Shown: positions 1-5,868, numbered from the stretch's first letter. The stretch: 6,654 nucleotides of DNA from SAR202 cluster bacterium (GCA_009392675.1 VFFY01000192.1:1-6654), one strand, 5' to 3'. Program-made: numbers and translations. Notes: generated by a model from the sequence alone, not told the origin.

Positions 1-512
1 ATACAGACGAGCTTATGAAGTTCCGATACGACCTGAGAATAAACAGCCGGCGACATCGGGTCATTGTTTGAATACATTTCGTCAAGCATTGACATGTTTT
101 TCAGAATAAATTTTGACATCAAAGGGCTTATCATGGCTGAATTTTCATATGCCTCTAGGATAGGGAACAATCTAGCCGCAGAAAGGCCTTTCTCCTTGGC
201 TTCTCCCATCCACCCGAGCAAATCATTCAGGGTGCCTTTGTTGTTTTGGTCAGCTGACAAATCCAATGCCGCTTCAGAGCCGAAATATGCACGAGGTGCC
301 CCGTTTACCGCTGGGCTAGCTGTTTGAGGTGTCGGAGCTAGAGTTGGTGTTGCCGCTTGAACTATCTCTCGTGAAGATGACAGTACATCTGACTTTCGAA
401 GCCAAGTATCACGCATATCAATTAATATTTGACGAATTTCAGTTTTTAAAATATTGACTTCATCTTCTAAAGCCTGAATTCTCTGCTCTAACTGTGAATT
501 AGATGTTGTCAT
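1..512 (-). CDS. Coiled-coil protein next to archaellin, possible ArlC/D/E-like archaellum accessory protein (3' end outside window)
   Basis: Partial gene: 170 codons are visible with no stop, and the frame runs off the left edge. The ATG at 512-510 follows a GGTGA ribosome site and lies 11 bp after the archaellin stop, so the two are almost certainly co-transcribed. Residues about 5-40 form a likely coiled coil (SQLEQRIQALEDEVNILK and on). A Pro/Thr/Ala-rich linker follows at about 54-75. Residues about 95-145 are a helical block with the pattern L-x2-L-L-x-W (LNDLLGW, 95-101), then a Tyr at 122 and an MIS triplet at 127-129. In archaea, arlC/D/E follow the archaellin gene, encode an N-terminal coiled coil plus a domain with an L..W...Y...IS-like pattern, and connect the motor to the chemotaxis switch. 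Position and shape agree, but I cannot show homology by eye. It could be an unrelated cytoplasmic coiled-coil protein. Confidence 0.5.
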   Translation of the reverse strand, partial: MTTSNSQLEQRIQALEDEVNILKTEIRQILIDMRDTWLRKSDVLSSSREIVQAATPTLAPTPQTASPAVNGAPRAYFGSEAALDLSADQNNKGTLNDLLGWMGEAKEKGLSAARLFPILEAYENSAMISPLMSKFILKNMSMLDEMYSNNDPMSPAVYSQVVSELHKLVC

Positions 513-523
513 ATTGTCACCAA

Positions 524-1156
524 TTATTCCAGATTCATCACTTTCATTAACTCAGGTGGAGTCTTTCTTGAAATAATTAAGGATCCACCTTGTTGGGGAA
601 TTAATTCGAGCCTGAAAATCTGGTTTTTATCAAGTTTTGTGGCTTTGGCCGCGGTAGTAGTGTTAAGAGTAACAATAATTTCCGCGACATCACCCTGCTG
701 CAATAGATCTGGAGAGGCGCCGTCGCCGACAATCTTATTTATAACCACAGCTTTCAATATCCCATCATCAGTTCCTCTGGCAGTTATATTCGCACTGGTG
801 GAATCTCTCTGATTATCATCGGAATAGATCAGCGCGATCTTGGCTTTGGCAATTGAGGTTCCAGTGGAACCGCTTGCAGTGGTAATTTGGAACGTGATCG
901 ATTCCACCGCGTTTTTTGCCCCATTGGAAGCAGCTATCACTGCCCCTTTGGGAGCAAAAGTAGAACTTGCCTCCGCGATGCCTGCCTGAGCCGTAGTTTT
1001 AGCCTTCTCAGTACTGAATAGTCCGGTAGTCATAACAGTGAAAGCAAAGACAGCCGCAACCACAATGAAAGCAATTAATATGATCGCTGTTTCAAGGCCC
1101 GTAATTCCTTTCCTGTCGGAATAGAGATCCTGCATCTGAACAAAGACATTCTTCAT
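524..1156 (-). CDS. arlB: Archaellin (archaeal-type flagellin, archaellum filament subunit)
   Basis: Complete 210-residue protein, usual archaellin length. Archaellins are secreted prepilin-like proteins, trimmed by a PibD/FlaK-type peptidase and polymerised by the ArlI/ArlJ motor into a rotating filament. The N-terminus has a 17-residue class III signal peptide ending RKG, cleaved before ITGLETAIILIAF; Glu22 is the conserved +5 residue. The hydrophobic helix runs to about residue 47 and is followed by a Ser/Thr/Ala-rich region (TEKAKTTAQAGI). The C-terminus carries the family pattern FRLELIPQQGGSL, then IISRKTPPEL and a terminal VMNLE. Two N-glycosylation sequons are present (Asn123-Ile-Thr, Asn165-Thr-Thr). 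The start is supported by GGGGA 6 nt upstream. It lies 109 bp after the SpoIIM-like gene and 11 bp before the coiled-coil gene. Only one archaellin copy is visible, whereas many archaea have several. Family assignment is firm; the symbol follows archaeal naming. Confidence 0.93.
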   Translation of the reverse strand: MKNVFVQMQDLYSDRKGITGLETAIILIAFIVVAAVFAFTVMTTGLFSTEKAKTTAQAGIAEASSTFAPKGAVIAASNGAKNAVESITFQITTASGSTGTSIAKAKIALIYSDDNQRDSTSANITARGTDDGILKAVVINKIVGDGASPDLLQQGDVAEIIVTLNTTTAAKATKLDKNQIFRLELIPQQGGSLIISRKTPPELMKVMNLE

Positions 1157-1188
1157 AAGATATCCCCGATACTAACTATATGTAACTC

Positions 1189-1219
1189 CCTCATCAGAAA
1201 ATGAGGCCGTTCTCATTTT
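1189..1219 (-). promoter_or_regulatory. Two mutually exclusive hairpins in the archaellin leader
   Basis: Read on the minus strand, AAAATGAG (1219-1212) pairs perfectly with CTCATTTT (1205-1198) around a 6-nt loop: an 8-bp stem whose 3' arm ends in four Us. The same CCTCAT (1206-1201) also pairs perfectly with ATGAGG (1194-1189) around a 6-nt loop. The two stems share one arm and cannot both form. The first could act as a weak terminator or mRNA end for the SpoIIM-like gene and the second as the competing structure, or either could protect the archaellin mRNA. Both stems are AT-rich and the U run is short, so terminator strength is doubtful. The pairing is seen; a regulatory role is inference. 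Confidence 0.35.
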
Positions 1220-1265
1220 AACAGCACAGGCTGCAAATTATGAACAGTTTAATCTAGATCAGTTT

Positions 1266-2135
1266 CTAAAGGAAACCCAGCATAAAGGGCGCCCAGAAGT
1301 GTTCAACCACTGCTGCCAAAATAACCATACCAAAAGATACAACCGCCAGGACAACTACAGCATTTAGAACCTTAAAAAATCTTGAATCCGTCGGTTTATA
1401 TAAAGTGACTCCCCTGGAGAAGAAAATAGCTGCTAGAGAACCACACAGGTAAGCAAGGCCCTCAAGCAGAACATGTGGGCTCAAAGCAACTGTCGCAATA
1501 AGAGCCAGTAATATAGGGCTGGCTGCTGCCGCCATATTCACTTTAACTGCTGTTACTAGAGTTATAGCCCAAACACCGGCATTCCAACCCAGCGCCATAC
1601 TAGTTCCAAGGCCTCTATATATAAAAGCGAAAATAAAAAAGACTATCAGCACATAGGTATTGATTCGTAAGAAAGTCATTCCGTGAGCGAATCTTTCTGG
1701 GGACAAGTCAGTACTGGTATAGGCTGTACCCCTGTCCATAATAAAAGTGTATTGTTCCTGGAGAGTGGCTTGAGGTAAAACAAGTCCGACCACGGCGTAG
1801 GCTAGCACCATTCCGATAAATAATATCGTTACCGAAATAATACTTTTTCGATTAGCCTCCCATCCGCTCATTCCCAAATCCCAAATACGGTCCCGATTTA
1901 CTCTCTGTATCTGGTTAACACGGGGAACTATAGCTGCACACGCTAGTGCAATTGAAGCTAATCCAGCCTGAGGGATAGCAAAAGACATAGCTATGACAGA
2001 GCTGATCAGGACAGCCAAAAAGGCCTCAAATCCAATTAATATATTCCATTTACCGTCAGAAGCTGCAGGAAAATGGTTAAAAATTGCCCCTAAAATAGAT
2101 CCTGGTTCGTCCGAAGCCTGTATCTTTAATAACAT
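1266..2135 (-). CDS. SpoIIM-like (DUF95) polytopic membrane protein upstream of archaellin
   Basis: Very hydrophobic protein of 289 residues with about six or seven membrane segments: roughly 33-55 and 56-72, 100-122, 158-176, 180-200, 207-240 and 258-280. The last third carries the strongest resemblance to the stage II sporulation protein M family: SPHVLLEGLAYLCG (219-232), like the family's P-H-x3-E helix, and a C-terminal AAVVEHFWAP (275-284), like its A-x2-E-x4-P ending. SpoIIM proteins are small integral membrane proteins; outside endospore formers their role is mostly unknown, and nothing here suggests sporulation. A TTG at 2141-2139 extends the frame by two codons, but the ATG at 2135 is preferred because GGGGTGA lies 6 nt before it. 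Placement immediately upstream of archaellin suggests a part in membrane assembly or export of the archaellum; that is inference. It is far too short for ArlJ and lacks its expected architecture. Confidence 0.62.
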   Translation of the reverse strand: MLLKIQASDEPGSILGAIFNHFPAASDGKWNILIGFEAFLAVLISSVIAMSFAIPQAGLASIALACAAIVPRVNQIQRVNRDRIWDLGMSGWEANRKSIISVTILFIGMVLAYAVVGLVLPQATLQEQYTFIMDRGTAYTSTDLSPERFAHGMTFLRINTYVLIVFFIFAFIYRGLGTSMALGWNAGVWAITLVTAVKVNMAAAASPILLALIATVALSPHVLLEGLAYLCGSLAAIFFSRGVTLYKPTDSRFFKVLNAVVVLAVVSFGMVILAAVVEHFWAPFMLGFL

Positions 2136-2141
2136 ATCCAA

Positions 2142-2148
2142 TCACCCC
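2142..2148 (-). promoter_or_regulatory. Ribosome binding site choosing the ATG start of the SpoIIM-like gene
   Basis: On the minus strand GGGGTGA ends 6 nt before the ATG at 2135. It is only 0 nt from the TTG at 2141, too close to serve that codon, so it decides the start in favour of ATG. Confidence 0.7.
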
Positions 2149-2171
2149 AATTGATAGCCTACTTACATAAA

Positions 2172-2201
2172 ATGATATGACTCGTATTAAAATACGCTTA
2201 A
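2172..2201 (-). promoter_or_regulatory. Candidate promoter for the SpoIIM-like/archaellin genes
   Basis: On the minus strand TATCAT (2177-2172) matches five of six bases of a sigma70 -10 element. TTAAGC (2201-2196) lies 18 nt upstream as a poor -35. Transcription would begin near 2165, giving a leader of about 30 nt before the ATG at 2135. The spacer holds the palindrome at 2183-2196, where a bound regulator would block polymerase. The -35 is weak, so this is a low-confidence call. Confidence 0.3.
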
Positions 2202-2214
2202 ATCAATTAATACG
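2183..2214. promoter_or_regulatory. Three CGTATT/AATACG half-sites, operator-like
   Basis: CGTATT (2183-2188) and AATACG (2191-2196) form a 6-bp inverted repeat with a 2-bp centre. A third half-site, AATACG (2209-2214), repeats 18 bp after the second; with TTAATACG (2207-2214) it also makes an 8-bp perfect inverted repeat with CGTATTAA (2183-2190). All lie in the 84-bp region between the divergently read SpoIIM-like gene and the receiver-like gene, and the last site abuts the ribosome site of the latter. The arrangement resembles a cluster of regulator sites serving both genes. The repeats are seen; a regulator is inferred, and AT-rich intergenic DNA makes short palindromes easily. Confidence 0.4.
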
Positions 2215-2225
2215 AAAGGTAAAAA

Positions 2226-2588
2226 GTGACAACATTACTCTTGTTATCAAACAATCTGATGTTTCTTCCTAGAATTCAAATGGCCGCCGGTTCAGGTGTC
2301 TCTGTAATAAGGGTTTCTGATCTTGATCGATTAAATAAATTGATCGAAGAATCTGACATTGATTTCGTAGTTGCAGACCTAGAATATGACCAAGATTTCT
2401 GGTCAAAGGCGCTACAAATGTTTCAAGAAAATGAAGATTTGAATCCCAAGATGATAGCCTACGGACCGCACGAAGACACAAATTCTATGGAGATGGCCCG
2501 TTCACTAGGATGCGATCCGGTACTCGCCAAAGGTGCTTTCGTGAACAATTTAAAATCAATTCTGGCAGGAGAGTCTAAAAATCCCTGA
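2226..2588 (+). CDS. Degenerate CheY-like receiver-domain protein
   Basis: A 120-residue single-domain protein with an alternating beta/alpha layout of receiver size. Asp51 at the end of the third strand (DFVVADLEYD) sits where response regulators carry the phosphorylated Asp, and Lys102 (VLAKGAF) matches the conserved Lys of strand five. The acidic pair after strand one, needed for Mg2+ binding, is replaced by Asn9-Asn10 (LLLSNNLMF), and the strand-four Thr/Ser position lies in AYGPHED with no clear match. It therefore probably does not use the normal phosphorylation switch and may act through protein binding. There is no output domain. The GTG start has GAAAGG 6 nt upstream. The gene is divergent from the archaellin locus across 84 bp, which raises but does not prove a link to motility. 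It ends 5 bp from the converging oxidase gene. The fold call is by pattern only. Confidence 0.6.
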   Translation: MTTLLLLSNNLMFLPRIQMAAGSGVSVIRVSDLDRLNKLIEESDIDFVVADLEYDQDFWSKALQMFQENEDLNPKMIAYGPHEDTNSMEMARSLGCDPVLAKGAFVNNLKSILAGESKNP

Positions 2589-2604
2589 ATTCCCTATGGA
2601 ATTC
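2587..2604. repeat. 7-bp palindrome spanning the two converging stop codons, possible bidirectional terminator
   Basis: GAATTCC (2587-2593) and GGAATTC (2598-2604) pair perfectly around CTAT. The hairpin covers the TGA of the receiver-like gene (2586-2588) and the TAG of the oxidase gene (2596-2594). On the minus strand a run of five T occurs about 8 nt beyond the stem; on the plus strand there is no T run. It is the only terminator-like structure between these genes, and it is weak. Confidence 0.3.
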
Positions 2605-3679
2605 TATCAACAGGCATATTCACCCATGAACTCATTTCATGCGGCATAGTCACCAAGTCGGCAGGACAAACATAATTCGGGTTGAGTTGATCCATCGCCG
2701 TAACACCCATTAATCCCATGGCGATTCTTATCTCTTCTTCCAGTATTTCAAGCACCCTCACCATACCTGGAACACCTCCAGCAGCTAGCCCCCATCCTTG
2801 CATCTTACCGATTGCCACAGCTGTAGCCCCCATAGCCACCGCTTTCACAACATCGGAACCTCTCTGCACTCCACCATCCAACACAATCTCAGCTTTACCA
2901 TCAACTGCCTCAACTATCTCAGGGAGCATTTCCATAGTTCCTTGACCATGGTCAAGTTGCCTACCTCCGTGATTGGAAATCCACACCACATCCACTCCGT
3001 GTTCTATCGCTATTTTGGCATCTTCTGCAGTTGCTATGCCTTTTAGCATGAAAGGTAATCCTGCCTCTGACTTTATCTTATCGATACTGTCCCATGTAAC
3101 CGAAGCTTGCCATTTCGGGTCCACAGGGTTTCTTCTTGAAACCGGGGTCCATCCGCTAAGCATCGGTCTTTCTCTACGACTATAATTTGCAGTATCTACA
3201 GTGATACAAAACCCTTTATAGTCGGCCGACTTCGCTCTAGAAATCATCTCTTTAGTCCATTCCCAGTCCCCATGGATATAAAGCTGATATGACTTGGGAA
3301 AATCAGTGGTAGCAGAGGTCTCTTCAAGGGATGGTTGAGTTACAGAACTAACCACATGCATGGTGCCAAATTCTCCCGCTGCCGCAGTGGCAGCCGCCCC
3401 GCCTTCCGGAATGAAAACCTGAAGTGACCCAATAGGAGCCAATAAAACCGGTATCCGTATTTTATGACCTATAAAGGTCGAGGAAGGGTTAACACTAGAA
3501 ACATCCGCCAGAATCCTTGGTCGAAAAGCTACCTTATCAAAAGCCAGCCTATTTCTCCTCATAGTGGTCTCAGATTCAGAAGCCCCCGCCAAATAGTCCC
3601 AAGGCCCTTGAGCCAAATTCTTTCTAGCTCTCTGGATAATTTGTTCAACCGTTACGTATGTAGAAAAATCTTCAGACAA
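2594..3679 (-). CDS. FMN-dependent alpha-hydroxy-acid oxidase/dehydrogenase
   Basis: A 361-residue TIM-barrel flavoenzyme of the glycolate oxidase/lactate dehydrogenase/lactate 2-monooxygenase family, oxidising an L-2-hydroxy acid to the 2-oxo acid. The normal active-site set is present: Tyr29 (WDYLAGAS), Tyr134 within YQLY (131-134), Asp162 (TVDTANYSRRE), Lys213 (MLKGIA), then His237 and Arg240 (SNHGGRQLDHG). The FMN phosphate loop DGGVQRGSDV (268-277) is also present. Two places differ from the usual family: the second phosphate loop reads GKMQGW (291-296) rather than G-R-P, and the first loop is APIGSLQVF (81-89) rather than A-P-T-A-M-type. The substrate is not readable; a short- or medium-chain 2-hydroxy acid is likely. 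The TTG start is supported by GGAGGG 5 nt upstream and an in-frame stop before it. Length is normal for the family. It is monocistronic in this window. No signal peptide or membrane anchor, so cytoplasmic. Confidence 0.88.
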   Translation of the reverse strand: MSEDFSTYVTVEQIIQRARKNLAQGPWDYLAGASESETTMRRNRLAFDKVAFRPRILADVSSVNPSSTFIGHKIRIPVLLAPIGSLQVFIPEGGAAATAAAGEFGTMHVVSSVTQPSLEETSATTDFPKSYQLYIHGDWEWTKEMISRAKSADYKGFCITVDTANYSRRERPMLSGWTPVSRRNPVDPKWQASVTWDSIDKIKSEAGLPFMLKGIATAEDAKIAIEHGVDVVWISNHGGRQLDHGQGTMEMLPEIVEAVDGKAEIVLDGGVQRGSDVVKAVAMGATAVAIGKMQGWGLAAGGVPGMVRVLEILEEEIRIAMGLMGVTAMDQLNPNYVCPADLVTMPHEMSSWVNMPVDRIP

Positions 3680-3684
3680 GGCAT

Positions 3685-3690
3685 CCCTCC
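3685..3690 (-). promoter_or_regulatory. Strong ribosome binding site fixing the TTG start of the oxidase
   Basis: GGAGGG on the minus strand ends 5 nt before the TTG at 3679. An ATG between them (3684-3682) is in another frame, and no in-frame ATG or GTG lies between the upstream stop and the TTG. Confidence 0.75.
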
Positions 3691-3722
3691 ACCTAATTAA
3701 TTGCTTTTAGAGACCAAAAATC

Positions 3723-3731
3723 TGCTATAAA
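3723..3731 (+). promoter_or_regulatory. Extended -10 promoter candidate for the cobalamin-binding protein gene
   Basis: TGCTATAAA is a TGn-extended -10 with TATAAA matching TATAAT at five of six. TTGCTT (3701-3706) is 19 bp upstream, too far for a good -35, but extended -10 promoters need less. Transcription would start near 3738, giving a leader of about 68 nt before the GTG at 3806. I see no riboswitch-like fold in that leader. Confidence 0.35.
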
Positions 3732-3741
3732 TTGCAGTGGT

Positions 3742-3769
3742 AGTATATCCAAGCTTGAGAAAAAGTTAA
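3742..3769 (-). promoter_or_regulatory. Promoter candidate for the FMN oxidase gene
   Basis: On the minus strand TTAACT (3769-3764, four of six to TTGACA), a 16-nt spacer and TATACT (3747-3742, five of six to TATAAT) form a credible sigma70-type promoter. Transcription would start near 3735 with a leader of about 55 nt. It faces and nearly overlaps the plus-strand candidate at 3723-3731, so the two genes may compete for polymerase. Confidence 0.42.
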
Positions 3770-3805
3770 GCCCCATTGACCTATTTCCTTTAAAGTGAGG
3801 TCCAA

Positions 3806-4720
3806 GTGACGACTACAATGCGAATCTGTTCTCTACTTCCTAGCACCACAGAGATTGTTTGTGCGCTTGGTTTGAAGGAAAATCTAGTCGGTATAACTCA
3901 TGAATGCGATTACCCTCAAGACATCAGCGAAATTCAAGTAGTGACCAGGAGTCTTATCGACCATTCAGGGAGCAACTCTCAAGAAATAAATAGGCATATA
4001 TCTGAAGCTCTTCATTCTGGTTCAGGCATTTATGCGATAGACAACAAATCCCTAGAATCTACTAACCCTGATCTAATATTAACCCAAGAGCTTTGCGAAG
4101 TTTGCGCTGTTTCCTACAGTCAGGTAAAGGAAAGTGTCAGGACATTAAGCGGAAACCAAACAGTGCTCTCCTTTGAACCCTCCAATATTGAGGGTATCTT
4201 GGATTCCATAGTCCGAATAGGAAAACAAACCAATAGCGAACCAAATGCCAAGACCCTTGTGAGTGAAGCTCATGGAAGGATCGATGCCGTAAAGTCAAAA
4301 TGTTCCGACTCTGCTATAAAACCAAGAATATTAGGGTTGGAATGGTTAGAACCTCCATTTATTGGAGGTCACTGGGTCCCAGAGATGATTGAAATTGCAG
4401 GCGGCACTCCAGCTTTAGGAGGTCAGGAAGCACCCTCCATGGAGATCACATGGGAGCAAGCTTTGGCATCTTCACCAGAAATAATAGTGCTAATGGTTTG
4501 CGGGTTCGATTTGAAAAGAACAGTAGAGGAATTCAATTTGCTGAGCGAATCCGAATTTTGGAAAAAATATGACGGTGAAATATATGCAGTAGATGGGTCC
4601 GCATATTTCAGTAGGCCGGGCCCAAGAATTATAGATGGCATTGAAATTCTCAGCGAGATCATCCACCCAAATATTTTCCGGAGAAAAACAGAACCAAATG
4701 CATGGATGAAGATAAATTAG
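3806..4720 (+). CDS. Cobalamin-binding (BtuF-like) periplasmic-binding-fold protein without signal peptide
   Basis: A 304-residue protein of the BtuF/FhuD-like helical-backbone binding family, in the branch annotated as cobalamin-binding proteins. Family motifs in order: RICSLLPSTTEIV (6-18), the HECDYP block (32-37), LTQELCEVCAV (92-102) with Cys97 and Cys100, PPFIGGHWVPEMIE (183-196), and VCGF (231-234); an ARG-rich ending FSRPGPR lies at 268-274. There is no signal peptide or lipobox, so unlike classical BtuF it probably stays in the cytoplasm, or the family has another role. No BtuC/BtuD transporter genes are adjacent. The GTG start has GAGG 5 nt upstream; the ATG at 3818 would give a more typical MRICSLLPS N-terminus but has no well-placed ribosome site. 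The last 4 bp overlap the converging aminotransferase gene. Family confident; ligand and role in the cell uncertain. Confidence 0.82.
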   Translation: MTTTMRICSLLPSTTEIVCALGLKENLVGITHECDYPQDISEIQVVTRSLIDHSGSNSQEINRHISEALHSGSGIYAIDNKSLESTNPDLILTQELCEVCAVSYSQVKESVRTLSGNQTVLSFEPSNIEGILDSIVRIGKQTNSEPNAKTLVSEAHGRIDAVKSKCSDSAIKPRILGLEWLEPPFIGGHWVPEMIEIAGGTPALGGQEAPSMEITWEQALASSPEIIVLMVCGFDLKRTVEEFNLLSESEFWKKYDGEIYAVDGSAYFSRPGPRIIDGIEILSEIIHPNIFRRKTEPNAWMKIN

Positions 4721-5868
4721 GTGGTTTTGTAGGCCTTTGCCAACCGCTTCACACCCTCACGGATTTCATCTGACTCAAAAAGAGTGTAAGTCAGCCTAAG
4801 ATACCTGCTGAACTTACCTGATTCAGAAAAAGCATTTCCAGGTCTAAAGGAAACCCCATGTTCTTCTGCCAATTGCAGGAAGGAATCTGAATCAAACCCT
4901 GGTGGAAATTTTAGCCAAAAATAATACCCCCCCTTCGGAAAGGAATATGAAACGGATGTACCAAAGTACTCCTGTAAACTTTTATCCATTACCAGTGCTC
5001 TGGAAAGATATTCGGCCTTCAGTTTTTCAACATTCGATTCCAAGTGGCCCAGATCTATCACCTCTTTGATCAATGCAGAGGCGTAATGGTTGAACCCACC
5101 GCCACTAAAGGTGAGTGCGGCATCCGACAATTTACCTACGACTTCTTTAGATGCGTGTATCCAGCCCGTTCTTAATCCTGGCGCCAAAATTTTGGAAAAT
5201 GACCCAAAGGATATGACTCGATTCCCTGAATCAAAGTACATCATAGGTCTCGGAGGCTTTTGATCAAAATAAATGAGTTGATAAACTTCGTCGGCAAATA
5301 TTTGAAAATTATACTGGTTAGCCAACGCCACTAGATGTTCCCTTCTCTGTTCAGTCAGGGAAGAGGCGGTTGGGTTTTGAAAAGTGGGAATCGTGTACAA
5401 AAATTTAGGGGTTAGGCCCTTTTCTAAAACCTCTTGTAAAGCTTCTGTATCCAGCCCATCTTCGTCAGTGGGAATCCCAACAATATTAAGAGAGTGCTCT
5501 TGGAAAATTTTTTCGATTACGAAATAGGTGGGCTCCTCGACTATAACTGTATCCCCGGAGTCCGCATACATAGTGGCGGCCAAATCTAAAGCTTGCGAGG
5601 CCCCGGCAGTAAGAAACAAATTGTGGGGGTCCACATCAGGAAGATATGCCTCCTGATCTGACAAAAATGAGGCAAGACTTTCTAAAAAGGGTCCATACCC
5701 CTGAGTTGCACCATACTGTAAAGCAGAGTTATCACCCTTTGAAAACATCCTAGATGAAGCTTCACTTACTTCATTGAAAGGATGCAGGCGTGATGAAGGA
5801 TGTCCCCAGCCAAGGTCTATAACACCTGGGTTAATATCAACGAGTAAGGCTGGCAGATTTGTCGTCAT
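4717..5868 (-). CDS. Fold-type I PLP-dependent aminotransferase (class I/II, LysN/ARO8-like)
   Basis: A 383-residue transaminase, full length for the family, which moves an amino group between an amino acid and a 2-oxo acid. PLP-site residues are all visible: Tyr52 (LQYGATQGYG), a GASQALDL loop (89-96), Asn165 (FQNPTA), Asp193 and Tyr196 (FADEVYQLIY), the Schiff-base Lys226 in SFGSFSKILAPG, Arg233 (GLRTGW) and the substrate-carboxylate Arg candidate at 356 or 358 (YLRLTYT). The overall pattern, including the N-terminal LGWGHPSSRLHP and PKGGYYFWL (311-319), is that of 2-aminoadipate/aromatic-type aminotransferases and of MocR catalytic domains; no GntR DNA-binding domain is attached. The substrate cannot be named. 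The ATG lies 12 bp after the methyltransferase stop with no clear ribosome site, so translation may be coupled to that gene. The gene ends tail-to-tail with the cobalamin-binding gene, sharing 4 bp. Confidence 0.9.
   Translation of the reverse strand: MTTNLPALLVDINPGVIDLGWGHPSSRLHPFNEVSEASSRMFSKGDNSALQYGATQGYGPFLESLASFLSDQEAYLPDVDPHNLFLTAGASQALDLAATMYADSGDTVIVEEPTYFVIEKIFQEHSLNIVGIPTDEDGLDTEALQEVLEKGLTPKFLYTIPTFQNPTASSLTEQRREHLVALANQYNFQIFADEVYQLIYFDQKPPRPMMYFDSGNRVISFGSFSKILAPGLRTGWIHASKEVVGKLSDAALTFSGGGFNHYASALIKEVIDLGHLESNVEKLKAEYLSRALVMDKSLQEYFGTSVSYSFPKGGYYFWLKFPPGFDSDSFLQLAEEHGVSFRPGNAFSESGKFSRYLRLTYTLFESDEIREGVKRLAKAYKTT

Noticed and set aside
64..327. Plus-strand open frame of 87 codons
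   Set aside because: It lies antisense within the coiled-coil gene, has no ribosome site or recognisable domain, and the opposite strand is clearly the coding one.
1266..2135. ArlJ, the archaellum membrane platform protein
   Set aside because: ArlJ is roughly twice as long with T2SSF-type domains; this protein has the SpoIIM-like C-terminal pattern instead.
2269..2481. Minus-strand open frame opposite the receiver-like gene
   Set aside because: Shadow frame: low-complexity product with no family features, wholly inside a better supported gene.
2718..3185. Several plus-strand frames opposite the FMN oxidase
   Set aside because: All are antisense to an enzyme with a complete set of catalytic motifs; their products are Ser/Pro/Thr-rich shadow translations.
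3732..3805. Cobalamin riboswitch upstream of the cobalamin-binding protein
   Set aside because: The leader is too short and shows neither the B12-box consensus nor a large fold.
4423..4662. Minus-strand frame of 79 codons inside the cobalamin-binding gene
   Set aside because: Antisense to conserved family motifs and without a ribosome site.
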